From Anaerolineaceae bacterium (GTDB lineage Bacteria > Chloroflexota > Anaerolineae > Anaerolineales > Anaerolineaceae), in contig JAIOTF010000128.1 of assembly GCA_021107195.1 (NCBI GenBank), forward strand, positions 1 through 13,442: a stretch of 13,442 bases of DNA, written 5' to 3'. Numbering within the stretch: position 1 is the stretch's first letter; each line of letters begins with the position of its first letter. The notes beneath the pieces were generated by a model. It did no database searches. It saw only the letters and a list, made by a program, of their open reading frames with translations, and was not told the DNA's origin. Positions 1 to 5,978 of the stretch are shown here, in pieces. The position numbers and the translations under genes are program-made.

Positions 1-21
1 AATGTATTTCTCCAACCAAAT

Positions 22-48
22 GAGAGCCGGTGGCGTAGACCGGCTCTC
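22..48 (+). terminator. Hairpin, probable terminator of an upstream gene
   Basis: Perfect 9-bp inverted repeat GAGAGCCGG / CCGGCTCTC with a 9-nt loop. The sequence after it is only moderately T-rich (TACCTTATT), so it is a weak intrinsic terminator or an RNA-stabilising hairpin. It probably ends a gene lying left of the window. Confidence 0.55.
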
Positions 49-159
49 TACCTTATTAAATGGCCAATGAGAATGATTTGAATATCAATTGATGGTAATG
101 ATTGTCAAGTTTTTGTTTTATCCATAAGAAACGTCAAAAGGGACTACTGTCTCATCTGC

Positions 160-574
160 ACTGCACAGAGATTGACAATGTCCAGTTGGACTGCTGGATG
201 CGACTCGCATTTGACTGGATGGGACAACGGCAGGGCAGGGCCGCCGCGTATGCGATGACAGGCAAGGACTTTTCTGTAGATCACATACCCTTCTTCAATG
301 TATCTAATATTTATATCGAGCGCTATACTTATATTGGTGAGCCGCACGGTGAAGACGGAGAAGTCTTTATTTGGAAGACAGAATCTGCTTACCGAAAAGT
401 GCGTATTGTGGGAGGTAAATTAGCCGGTGTGCTGCTTCTGGGGAACCGCCATGGCACGATGGCTATGTATTGGCGAGTGAGAAACCTGTGCTGCATACCG
501 GGCCAGAACTTGCTGCGCCTGACTTTGCCTGGAATGAACTCACGGGCCAGGATTGGGATTATTTTTTTTATTAA
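160..574 (+). pseudogene. Relic of an FAD/NAD(P)-dependent oxidoreductase (C-terminal part)
   Basis: The reading frame encodes a segment resembling the C-terminal region of rubredoxin-reductase/NirB-type pyridine-nucleotide disulfide oxidoreductases: a QGRAAAYAMTG block, then PFFNV, then YRKV...GGKLAGVLLLGNRHG, close to the family pattern YRKLV..G.L.GA.LLGD. No dinucleotide-binding GxGxxG motif precedes it, so the catalytic N-terminal two thirds are missing. Near position 470 the frame breaks: after MAMY the natural continuation (ASEKPVLHTGPELAAPDF, then ending DWDYFFY) lies in another frame and stops at 572-574, consistent with loss of one base or gain of two. The frame originally read on past 470 gives unconvincing protein. 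This is a non-functional fragment. The left boundary is approximate, because homology fades before about position 160. Confidence 0.7.
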
Positions 575-621
575 AAGCTTCATACTCCAGGGAATTCCTG
601 AATAATGAAAGGGAAAACGAA

Positions 622-1065
622 ATGAAAGAAATAAAATTTTATGAGGCGGAAGATGAGTTTGGTTATTTTTCAAATTTTGCTCTATACTCCATCAATTTGA
701 ACGGCAAGACCTGGCCGACTTCCGAGCATTATTATCAAGCGCAAAAAGTGGTTGGCACGCCTTGGGAAGACAAGATTCGCTTGTGCAAAACGCCGAAGGA
801 AGCGTTTGATATGACCCGTCTGCCAGAATTTCCTGAACGCGCAGACTGGGCAGAAGTGAAAGATGATGCTATGTATGAAGCAGTGTATGCCAAGTTTACC
901 CAGCATGAGGGACTTCGCAAGAAGCTGTTAGAAACCGGTGATCATATTCTGATAGAAGATTCGCCGGTGGATTTTTATTGGGGACGCGGCGAAGATGGTA
1001 CTGGTAAGAATATGTTGGGAAAAACATTGATGGCAATAAGGGAGGTATTGGCTGAAAAACCCTGA
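622..1065 (+). CDS. NADAR family N-glycosidase (YbiA-like)
   Basis: A 147-residue protein covering a complete NADAR domain. Visible family blocks are FYEAEDEFGYFSNF (6-19), WPTSEHYYQAQK (31-42), DW (75-76), AKFTQHEGLRKKLLETGD (90-107), DFYWGRGEDGTGKNMLGK (117-134) and LMAIR (136-140). Glu35 in the SEHYYQA block and Trp120 are among the residues conserved across the family. Characterised members cleave N-glycosidic bonds: YbiA/RibX act on early riboflavin-pathway intermediates, and other NADAR proteins remove ADP-ribose from guanine bases. Which substrate applies here cannot be told from sequence. ATG at 622 is chosen over an in-frame start at 553 because AAAGGG at 608-613 is a well-placed ribosome site and family proteins begin at this point. 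The protein is probably cytosolic. It lies just after the oxidoreductase relic. Confidence 0.88.
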   Translation: MKEIKFYEAEDEFGYFSNFALYSINLNGKTWPTSEHYYQAQKVVGTPWEDKIRLCKTPKEAFDMTRLPEFPERADWAEVKDDAMYEAVYAKFTQHEGLRKKLLETGDHILIEDSPVDFYWGRGEDGTGKNMLGKTLMAIREVLAEKP

Positions 1066-1080
1066 TTTTGCGCTGACCAT

Positions 1081-1109
1081 TTTTCAAAAAACAAAAAATT
1101 TTGTACAAT
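1081..1109 (+). promoter_or_regulatory. Probable promoter of the GNAT gene, leaderless start
   Basis: TTTTCA (1081-1086), a 17-bp spacer and TACAAT (1104-1109). The expected transcription start, about 7 nt after the -10 box, falls on the A of the ATG at 1116. There is no correctly spaced Shine-Dalgarno sequence, because AGGG at 1110-1113 lies only 2 nt from the start. Translation from a leaderless message is therefore likely. Confidence 0.5.
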
Positions 1110-1115
1110 AGGGTT

Positions 1116-1631
1116 ATGAACTTCAAAATTCGATTGATGACTCTATCTGACGGGCCTGAAGTGCTTCGTATTTACGAAGAGGGGATGGCAACCGGAAAAG
1201 CTACCTTTGAAACTCAAACGCCCATCTGGGAAGAATGGGATCAGGCGCATTTGCATGAAGCACGCCTGGTGGCAGAGGATACTGATGGCAAATTGATTGG
1301 CTGGGCTGCGTTGAGCCCCAGTTCAACGCGTCAGGCGTATGCAGGCGTGGCCGAGATATCGATCTATGTGGCAGAATCATTCCGTGGCCGGCAGGTGGGT
1401 ATTGCGTTGCTGCACAGGTTGATCGCCGTTTCAGAGAACGCCGGTATCTGGATGCTGACAGCGACCATCTTTGCGGAGAATGAAGCCAGCATTGCCTTGC
1501 ACCGCCGCTGCGGATTTCGTCTGGTAGGGCGGCGGGAACGCATAGCCAAATTGCATGGCGAATGGAAAGATACGGTGGTGTATGAACGGCGCAGTGCTTT
1601 GGTAGGAGAAGATGAAGCGAGCCGCTTTTGA
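1116..1631 (+). CDS. GNAT acetyltransferase, phosphinothricin/amino-acid N-acetyltransferase type
   Basis: A 171-residue single-domain GNAT protein. It follows the PAT/Bar-like layout: N-terminal IRLMTLSDGPEVLRIY, then ATFET (29-33), VAEDTDGKLIGWAAL (52-66), EISIYV (80-85), the acetyl-CoA pyrophosphate loop RGRQVGIALL (90-99), and IALHRRCGF (127-135), followed by a short C-terminal strand region. Such enzymes transfer acetyl from acetyl-CoA to the amino group of small molecules such as phosphinothricin, methionine sulfoximine or other amino acids. The real substrate is unknown, and a resistance role should not be assumed. Glu80 sits where the family general base is expected. ATG at 1116 is chosen because homologous sequence begins there, although no ribosome site precedes it. 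A decayed partial copy lies at 1908-2119. Confidence 0.85.
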   Translation: MNFKIRLMTLSDGPEVLRIYEEGMATGKATFETQTPIWEEWDQAHLHEARLVAEDTDGKLIGWAALSPSSTRQAYAGVAEISIYVAESFRGRQVGIALLHRLIAVSENAGIWMLTATIFAENEASIALHRRCGFRLVGRRERIAKLHGEWKDTVVYERRSALVGEDEASRF

Positions 1632-1666
1632 TTTGACCAACTGGATCTCTTGGAAGGAGAACTGTA

Positions 1667-1888
1667 ATGGCAGATGTGCAGCCTAATAATCCCTTGCACG
1701 GGATCACGCTTGAAATGATGTTGAAGCAATTGGTTGAGCGATACGGATGGGATGAATTGAGCAGCCGTATTCGTATTAGATGTTTCGCTGATAATCCCAG
1801 CCTCAAATCCAGTTTGAAGTTCTTGCGGCGCACGCCGTGGGCGAGAAAGAAGGTAGAGGATTTGTATCTGGAATCAATCACAAAATGA
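1667..1888 (+). CDS. VF530-type small DNA-binding protein (DUF2132 family)
   Basis: A 73-residue protein matching the VF530/DUF2132 family: NPLHGITLEMMLKQLVERYG (10-29), WDELSSRIRIRCFADNPS, SLKFLRRTPWARKKVEDLYL. The tryptophan/arginine-rich TPWARKKVE end is typical of the family. The Vibrio fischeri member has a solved structure and was described as DNA-binding; its cellular role is not known. A strong ribosome site (GGAAGGAGA, 1652-1660) precedes the ATG. It starts 35 nt after the GNAT stop and is probably co-transcribed with it. Confidence 0.85.
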   Translation: MADVQPNNPLHGITLEMMLKQLVERYGWDELSSRIRIRCFADNPSLKSSLKFLRRTPWARKKVEDLYLESITK

Positions 1889-1907
1889 GAAATGTAAGAA
1901 TGCTGCG

Positions 1908-2119
1908 TTATATGCCGGAGTATCAGAGATCTTCATTGCCAGTATCATACCGCGGCTAACAGGTTGGGATCGTATTGTTGCACGACGATTGACGTTCTGG
2001 AGAATGTTAGCATTTGGATGCTGACAGCGACCATCTTTTCCGAAAATGACACCAGCATTGCCTTGCACCGCCGCTGTGATTTTTGTCTGGTCTGGCAGGC
2101 TCACGACAAGCGTTTGTAG
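1908..2119 (+). pseudogene. Decayed partial copy of the GNAT acetyltransferase gene
   Basis: The sequence matches the second half of the GNAT gene at 1116-1631. The first part, encoding YAGVSEIFIA, corresponds to YAGVAEISIYVA of the intact gene. The second part, encoding SIWMLTATIFSENDTSIALH and RRCDFCLV, corresponds to GIWMLTATIFAENEASIALH and RRCGFRLV. The two parts are in different frames, and the acetyl-CoA loop RGRQVG between them has eroded beyond recognition. The 2010-2038 stretch is nearly identical at DNA level to 1447-1475. There is no start region and no N-terminal half, so it cannot make a working enzyme. It is probably a remnant of a tandem duplication, with the VF530 gene now between the copies, or of a former paralogue. 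Confidence 0.8.
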
Positions 2120-2147
2120 GAAGAAGGAAAGTTGTTGAGAGATTTGA

Positions 2148-2171
2148 GACGGCGGCTACGCCATCTTTTTT
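2148..2171 (+). terminator. Weak terminator-like hairpin
   Basis: GGCG-gcta-CGCC (2151-2162), with a flanking GA/TC extension across one mismatch, is followed by a run of six T. It would end rightward transcription of the GNAT group as it meets the convergent glycosyltransferase gene. The stem is short, so support is modest. Confidence 0.35.
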
Positions 2172-3699
2172 ATTTGCGCCGGAAAATCAGCATGCCTTTG
2201 CTGCCGTAGATTTCGTTGGACAGCTTATTGAACTGCGTATAGGTTTCATTGAAAACAGGGTTTACCAGAAAAGTTTTCCGTCCATAGACTTCCTGGACGA
2301 TGATCCAGTCCGGGGCTTCTTCGAGGATGAGGTCAGTGGGGATGGCGTAGTTGATCACGTAGTTTTCAATAGGGATGGGGTAATAGTTCAGCGACTCGGG
2401 AGAATTTAACCCAACCGTGTCCAGGATTTGTGCATTGGTATCATAACCCAGTACGCCCACATCCCCGGCGGCGATCACATCGCCGGGTTGCAGTTCTGGT
2501 ATCACCAAAGCGGCGGTCTCGTGGTATAGCTCTTCCAGTTGGATATAGGCCATGTTGGGGGCCGGGTGCGTTGGGCCGTGATCGGGGTGCAGCGTCCATG
2601 CGGAGAGCGGGATGAGTACAGACAGGATCATTAGCAGTGCTGGCAGCCATTTCTGCATGGAAGGCTTGTGGGCTGCGATGGTTTTCGCTAGGCTGTCCAG
2701 GCCGAAAAGCAGCACGAAGAAATAAGCCGGCAGGGGCGGAGTCAGATACCAGCGGAAGATAAGGGGGTTGGAAATGGCAAACGTCGCCAGATAAAGCCAG
2801 GGGTAGAGCAGCCAGACCAGCAAACGTTTCTCGGTCTGCCAGATGCGCCGCGCCCCGATCGCGTACAGGAAAGGGTAAAGGAGGAGCCCGACGCCGATTG
2901 CAATCGCGGTTGGCAGGATGTGATGCAGTTGGAAGGGGGTGGCGTAATGCTGGATCAAACGGATGAATGAATCAGCCGGGTTGAGTTGATAGACCAGCAG
3001 TTTGGCCTGCACCGAATGCGGCACCGGACTGCCGAAGTATACCCAGGCAAATCCATTCCACAGGGCTGCCGGCAGCACCAGGGCCAGCACTTCCCGCCAG
3101 TTTAGTTTTTCGTTCAGCGTGGGATGGAACGCCCGTACCAGCCGGTCTATTACAAAAGGCCCGATCAGGATCAGGGCGTCAGGCCGGGTGATAAAAGCGA
3201 GCGAAGCCGAGAGTGCCGCCAAGGTCCGTTTTTCAATCACATACAAATAGACCGCTGCTGTGAGTAACATAACATACAGGCTGGTTTCCAGGCCGCCAAT
3301 GGCAAAGGTCACGCTGTGGGGCGCCAGTGCCCACACGAAACCTGCTGCTATGCCCACCCGCTCGGCCGAGAGTCGTTTGCCAAGCTGCCACAGCAGAAAA
3401 CAGGTGACGGCGTCGGCCAATGTATTGAGCCCCAGGGCCAGCCAGGGGAAGGGCGCTTGTGCACCTCCGCTCAACGCGCCCAGGATGACCATGCAAAACG
3501 TATACAGGGGCGTGGTGGTGCCCAGCACCTGTGCACCGGGATTATAGACAAACCCGCTCCCGTCTAAGATGTTGCGCGCGTAGCGAAAGGTGATGAAGGA
3601 ATCATCAATCGTACGCGGGCCGGGAACCACGCGGGCTGCCACCGCTAACAGGATCATCAGTATAGGCAGGATGCGTTGCCATTTTGGATTGAGGCGCAT
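2170..3699 (-). CDS. Polytopic GT-C type glycosyltransferase (AftB/ArnT-like fold)
   Basis: A 509-residue membrane protein. After a first transmembrane helix (about 9-26) comes RTIDDSFITFRYARN (29-43), followed by GSGFVYNPG and TTPLYT. This D-D-x-[FY]-I-x-F-R-Y signature in the first extracytoplasmic loop is typical of GT-C lipid-linked-sugar transferases such as mycobacterial AftB and related Chloroflexota proteins; Asp32/Asp33 are the likely catalytic or metal-binding acids. About ten further hydrophobic segments follow. The C-terminal soluble part begins near MAYIQLEELYHETA and includes AAGDVGVLGYDTNAQILDTVGLNSPE in split form, a feature shared with such proteins. It probably transfers a sugar from a polyprenyl-phosphate donor to a cell-surface glycan or protein outside the membrane; donor and acceptor are unknown. 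AGGAGAA lies 9-15 nt upstream of the start. It is transcribed divergently from the acylation operon. Confidence 0.75.
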   Translation of the reverse strand: MRLNPKWQRILPILMILLAVAARVVPGPRTIDDSFITFRYARNILDGSGFVYNPGAQVLGTTTPLYTFCMVILGALSGGAQAPFPWLALGLNTLADAVTCFLLWQLGKRLSAERVGIAAGFVWALAPHSVTFAIGGLETSLYVMLLTAAVYLYVIEKRTLAALSASLAFITRPDALILIGPFVIDRLVRAFHPTLNEKLNWREVLALVLPAALWNGFAWVYFGSPVPHSVQAKLLVYQLNPADSFIRLIQHYATPFQLHHILPTAIAIGVGLLLYPFLYAIGARRIWQTEKRLLVWLLYPWLYLATFAISNPLIFRWYLTPPLPAYFFVLLFGLDSLAKTIAAHKPSMQKWLPALLMILSVLIPLSAWTLHPDHGPTHPAPNMAYIQLEELYHETAALVIPELQPGDVIAAGDVGVLGYDTNAQILDTVGLNSPESLNYYPIPIENYVINYAIPTDLILEEAPDWIIVQEVYGRKTFLVNPVFNETYTQFNKLSNEIYGSKGMLIFRRK

Positions 3700-3728
3700 G
3701 GTAGGGTTCTCCTTAGCAGGTTGTTTCT

Positions 3729-3734
3729 ATTATA
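3729..3734 (-). promoter_or_regulatory. Candidate -10 box of the glycosyltransferase gene
   Basis: On the minus strand TATAAT lies 30 nt before the start codon, with a good ribosome site between. No convincing -35 box is visible at 16-18 bp, so the call rests on the -10 match alone. Confidence 0.4.
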
Positions 3735-3829
3735 CGTCCAAGGGATTGTTTGGAGTAGAAATTTTCACATAAAATTGATCAATGATCCAGCGAAAAGGAA
3801 ATGGTGCAAAAAATGCGAAGGAGAAGGTA

Positions 3830-3874
3830 GTGGCAGTAACAGTCATTATCGAAATCCCATGCTTTGTGGGGTGA
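3830..3874 (+). pseudogene. Tiny ORF, possible 5' fragment of a family 2 glycosyltransferase
   Basis: A GTG start with an excellent ribosome site (AAGGAGAAGG, 3818-3827, 2 nt spacing, or GGAG at 3820-3823 with 6) opens a 14-codon frame reading VAVTVIIEIPCFVG. The beginning resembles the N-terminus of GT2 glycosyltransferases (xVTVIIEIPCFNE pattern), but the frame stops at once and no later GT2 sequence is visible. It is either a deletion remnant of such a gene or a chance short ORF. A leader peptide cannot be excluded. Confidence 0.25.
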
Positions 3875-3917
3875 TCATCAGAAGGCAATGCGCATTATTC
3901 TGAAACTTGTCAGACCC

Positions 3918-3926
3918 TGCTATAAT
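3918..3926 (+). promoter_or_regulatory. Extended -10 promoter of the lipoprotein-MBOAT-SGNH operon
   Basis: TGCTATAAT (TG at 3918-3919, TATAAT 3921-3926) is a perfect extended -10 element. A weak TTCTGA lies 16 bp upstream. Transcription would begin near 3933, about 50 nt before the GTG start of the first gene. No other convincing promoter is seen before 8300, so it may drive all five genes. Confidence 0.55.
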
Positions 3927-3985
3927 TCACCCAACCGCCTTTCAGATGCGGCGGATATTTCTTGATTACGTCGGGGAGGTTTTCC

Positions 3986-4375
3986 GTGAGACGGTATTTT
4001 TTTGTCATATTTTTGGTGCTGGGTGCGCTTTTGCTGGCCGCTTGTGTGGGGGGGGACGCTGACCAGGCCCCACAGGCTGTGGAATTATATTTACAGGCCT
4101 TGGTCAATGAAGATGCTGACCAGCTATCTACACTTTCCTGCAAAGATTGGGAGGCAGACGCCCTGATGGAAGTTGACTCTTTCCAGGGGGTGAGTGCTGC
4201 ACTGGATGGTTTGAGCTGCAGTCAGGTGGGCGCGGAAGGGGACGCTGTCTTTGTGGAGTGCCAAGGCACGATCAAAGCAACCTATGGTAACGAGCAGCAA
4301 GAGATTCCGCTTGCCGGTCGAACCTATAAGGCTGTGCAAGAAGGCGGCGAGTGGTTGATGTGTGGTTACAAGTAG
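3986..4375 (+). CDS. Small Cys-rich lipoprotein, first gene of the acylation operon
   Basis: A 129-residue protein with a lipoprotein signal peptide: VRRYFFVIFLVLGALLLAAC, with lipobox LAAC and Cys20 as the lipidation site. The GTG at 3986 is preferred over an upstream TTG (3962) because GGGGAGG at 3973-3979 is ideally spaced and the signal peptide then begins with two arginines. The mature part (AVELYLQALVNEDADQLSTL...) looks like a small alpha+beta fold of the NTF2/DUF4878 kind often seen in secreted lipoproteins. It contains four further cysteines (LSCKDW, LSCSQV, VECQGT, MCGYK) that could form two disulfides outside the cell. The function is unknown. It ends 23 nt before the DltX-like gene, so it probably belongs to the same transcript and may be an accessory part of the acylation machinery. 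An eight-G run at 4048-4055 is a potential slippage site. Confidence 0.75.
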   Translation: MRRYFFVIFLVLGALLLAACVGGDADQAPQAVELYLQALVNEDADQLSTLSCKDWEADALMEVDSFQGVSAALDGLSCSQVGAEGDAVFVECQGTIKATYGNEQQEIPLAGRTYKAVQEGGEWLMCGYK

Positions 4376-4398
4376 AACCCGGTATTGAGGGCGTGTTG

Positions 4399-4524
4399 AT
4401 GTCTTTTTTTCGCCGTTTGTTTTCTAAAGAAAATTTGTGGGCGCTTGCGTTGTGTGTCATCCTGATTCTGCTGGTGATTTTTACCTCTGACAGCGCGCCG
4501 CTGTGGATTTACCAGGGCTTCTGA
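4399..4524 (+). CDS. DltX-like acyl-shuttle microprotein (41 residues)
   Basis: A short gene with ATG at 4399 and TGA at 4522-4524. The product has a basic N-terminus (MSFFRRLFSKEN), one hydrophobic segment (about 13-30, LWALALCVILILLVIF) and a short outer tail ending in WIYQGF at the very C-terminus. Charge pattern predicts N-in, C-out topology. DltX of the D-alanylation pathway is a single-pass microprotein ending in an F-x-Y-x-x-F type hexapeptide (FIYNEF), whose tyrosine carries the acyl group from the MBOAT protein to the SGNH transferase. Here Tyr39 would be the carrier, with Trp replacing the first Phe. The stop overlaps the MBOAT start by one base (TGATG), implying translational coupling. 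GAGG at 4387-4390 is the likely ribosome site. Size, topology, C-terminal motif and neighbours all agree. The acyl group is unknown. Confidence 0.78.
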   Translation: MSFFRRLFSKENLWALALCVILILLVIFTSDSAPLWIYQGF

Positions 4525-5951
4525 TGGGGCTGACTCAGGTTTTGATCTTTGCTGTGGCAGCCCTTTTGTTGCGCCTGGTGGGTCGTGGGGTGCGGCGCGG
4601 CTGGCTGCTGCTGGCGGCCAGTGCGTTCGCGATATACTGGCTGCAGCCTGGCATGCCCATCCGTTACCTGGATTTCTGGCTGCCGACGGCCACCCTCGGA
4701 TTGGCCGCTTTGAGCTGGGCTGTGATGACACCGCCTGAAGTCTGCCGCAAGCGTGAGAACTGGTTGGCGGGTGGTGTGCTGGCAGGTGTGGCGCTGGCGG
4801 TTGCGGCAACGCGCTATGTGGGCATGGGAAATCTGTTTATGGCTACCCGGCCGCCACAGTTCGGGCAGGCGGCAATTGGGATCGCACTTGTCCTTTTGCT
4901 GGTTGTATTGATAGCCCGATTTTTGCCTCGCCGCGATGGTCTGCTGACAGCGGTCAGTATGTTGGTGCTGACGCTGTTCGTGGTGATCAAAATGCCGGCA
5001 TTGGCTCAATTGGCAGCAGGCGGCCTGCGGGCCCTGGGGGGGCAGGAAGCCAGCCGGGCGCTGGCAACGGATATTCGTTGGCTGGGGTTTTCCTATGTTG
5101 CTTTTCGTTTGATCCATACCCTGCGCGACCGGCTAAACGGACGACTGCCGGCAGTTTCCTTGCGGGATTACATGGTTTATGCGCTTTTCTTCCCGGCATT
5201 TACGGCCGGGCCGATCGACCGCCTGCCGCGCTTCCAAAAGAACCTGGAGCAGCCGCTTACTGCGGACGGATTAACCCTGGACTTGGGTGCAGGCGGTCAG
5301 CGCCTCGCGGTGGGATTGTTCAAGAAATTTGTGATGGCAGACAGCTTGTCCTTGATTGCCTTGAATGCGACCAATGCTGCCCAGGTGCATCAGGGCAGGT
5401 GGGCGTATTTGATGCTTGTTGCGTATAGCTTTCTGATCTATTTTGATTTCAGCGGTTATACGGATATTGCCATTGGCCTGGGGCGGATGATGGGTTTCCG
5501 GCTTCCGGAGAACTTCAACCGGCCGTATTTGAAACCCAATCTTGCGCAGTTCTGGAACAACTGGCACATGACCCTCACCCAATGGTTCCGGGCCTATTTC
5601 TTCAATCCGCTGACCCGCAGTCTGCGTCGAAATAGAAACTTGCCTGCCTGGGCGGTGATCTTCATCACTCAGCTATCCACGATGGTTATCATCGGCATGT
5701 GGCATGGGATCACATTTAATTTTCTCCTGTGGGGTGTCTGGCATGGGCTTGGTATGTTTGTTCAGAATCGCTGGTCAGCCTGGTTCAAAGGGCACAGCGC
5801 GTGGTTAGATGTACAACCCTGGCGCAAGAAGCTCTGGGAGTTACTGGGGATGGTGTTGACCTTTCATTTTGTGGCGCTCGGTTGGCTGTTCTTTGCCTTG
5901 CCTACGCCTGACCTCTCCTGGCGGATGTTCCGTTTACTGCTTGGCTTGTGA
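4524..5951 (+). CDS. MBOAT family membrane-bound O-acyltransferase (DltB/AlgI type)
   Basis: A 475-residue polytopic protein with about ten or more hydrophobic segments. Family blocks are DYMVYALFFPAFTAGPIDR (215-233), FDFSGYTDIAIGLGRMMGF, LPENFNRPYLKPNLAQFW, then FWNNWHMTLTQWFRAYFFNPL around His348, and GMWHGITFNFLLWGVWHG with His394 and His407. His348 and His394 occupy the positions of the two conserved histidines of DltB (46-47 residues apart, as there). These enzymes move an acyl group from a cytosolic thioester through the membrane to an acceptor on the outside. The start at 4524, rather than the earlier in-frame TTG at 4503, is set by the TGATG overlap with the DltX-like gene. No shuttle hexapeptide is present at its own C-terminus, which fits a separate microprotein. 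The next gene, in the same frame 27 nt on, encodes the expected SGNH partner. Confidence 0.9.
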   Translation: MGLTQVLIFAVAALLLRLVGRGVRRGWLLLAASAFAIYWLQPGMPIRYLDFWLPTATLGLAALSWAVMTPPEVCRKRENWLAGGVLAGVALAVAATRYVGMGNLFMATRPPQFGQAAIGIALVLLLVVLIARFLPRRDGLLTAVSMLVLTLFVVIKMPALAQLAAGGLRALGGQEASRALATDIRWLGFSYVAFRLIHTLRDRLNGRLPAVSLRDYMVYALFFPAFTAGPIDRLPRFQKNLEQPLTADGLTLDLGAGGQRLAVGLFKKFVMADSLSLIALNATNAAQVHQGRWAYLMLVAYSFLIYFDFSGYTDIAIGLGRMMGFRLPENFNRPYLKPNLAQFWNNWHMTLTQWFRAYFFNPLTRSLRRNRNLPAWAVIFITQLSTMVIIGMWHGITFNFLLWGVWHGLGMFVQNRWSAWFKGHSAWLDVQPWRKKLWELLGMVLTFHFVALGWLFFALPTPDLSWRMFRLLLGL

Positions 5952-5978
5952 TCGTCAACCGTCGAAAGCAAAAAACTG

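Noticed and set aside
1201..1881. 226-codon minus-strand ORF opposite the GNAT and VF530 genes
   Set aside because: Both plus-strand genes show clear family motifs; the antisense frame has none and is a shadow.
2083..2409. Plus-strand 108-codon ORF opposite the glycosyltransferase
   Set aside because: It is antisense to the conserved C-terminal domain of the glycosyltransferase, overlaps the GNAT relic, and shows no protein motif.
4503..4526. MBOAT start at TTG 4503
   Set aside because: The TGATG overlap with the microprotein stop at 4522-4526 gives a coupled ATG start, and the extra seven residues (MDLPGLL) have no ribosome site of their own.
4509..5117. 202-codon minus-strand ORF opposite the MBOAT gene
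   Set aside because: It is Gln/His/Pro-rich, typical of the antisense of hydrophobic coding sequence.
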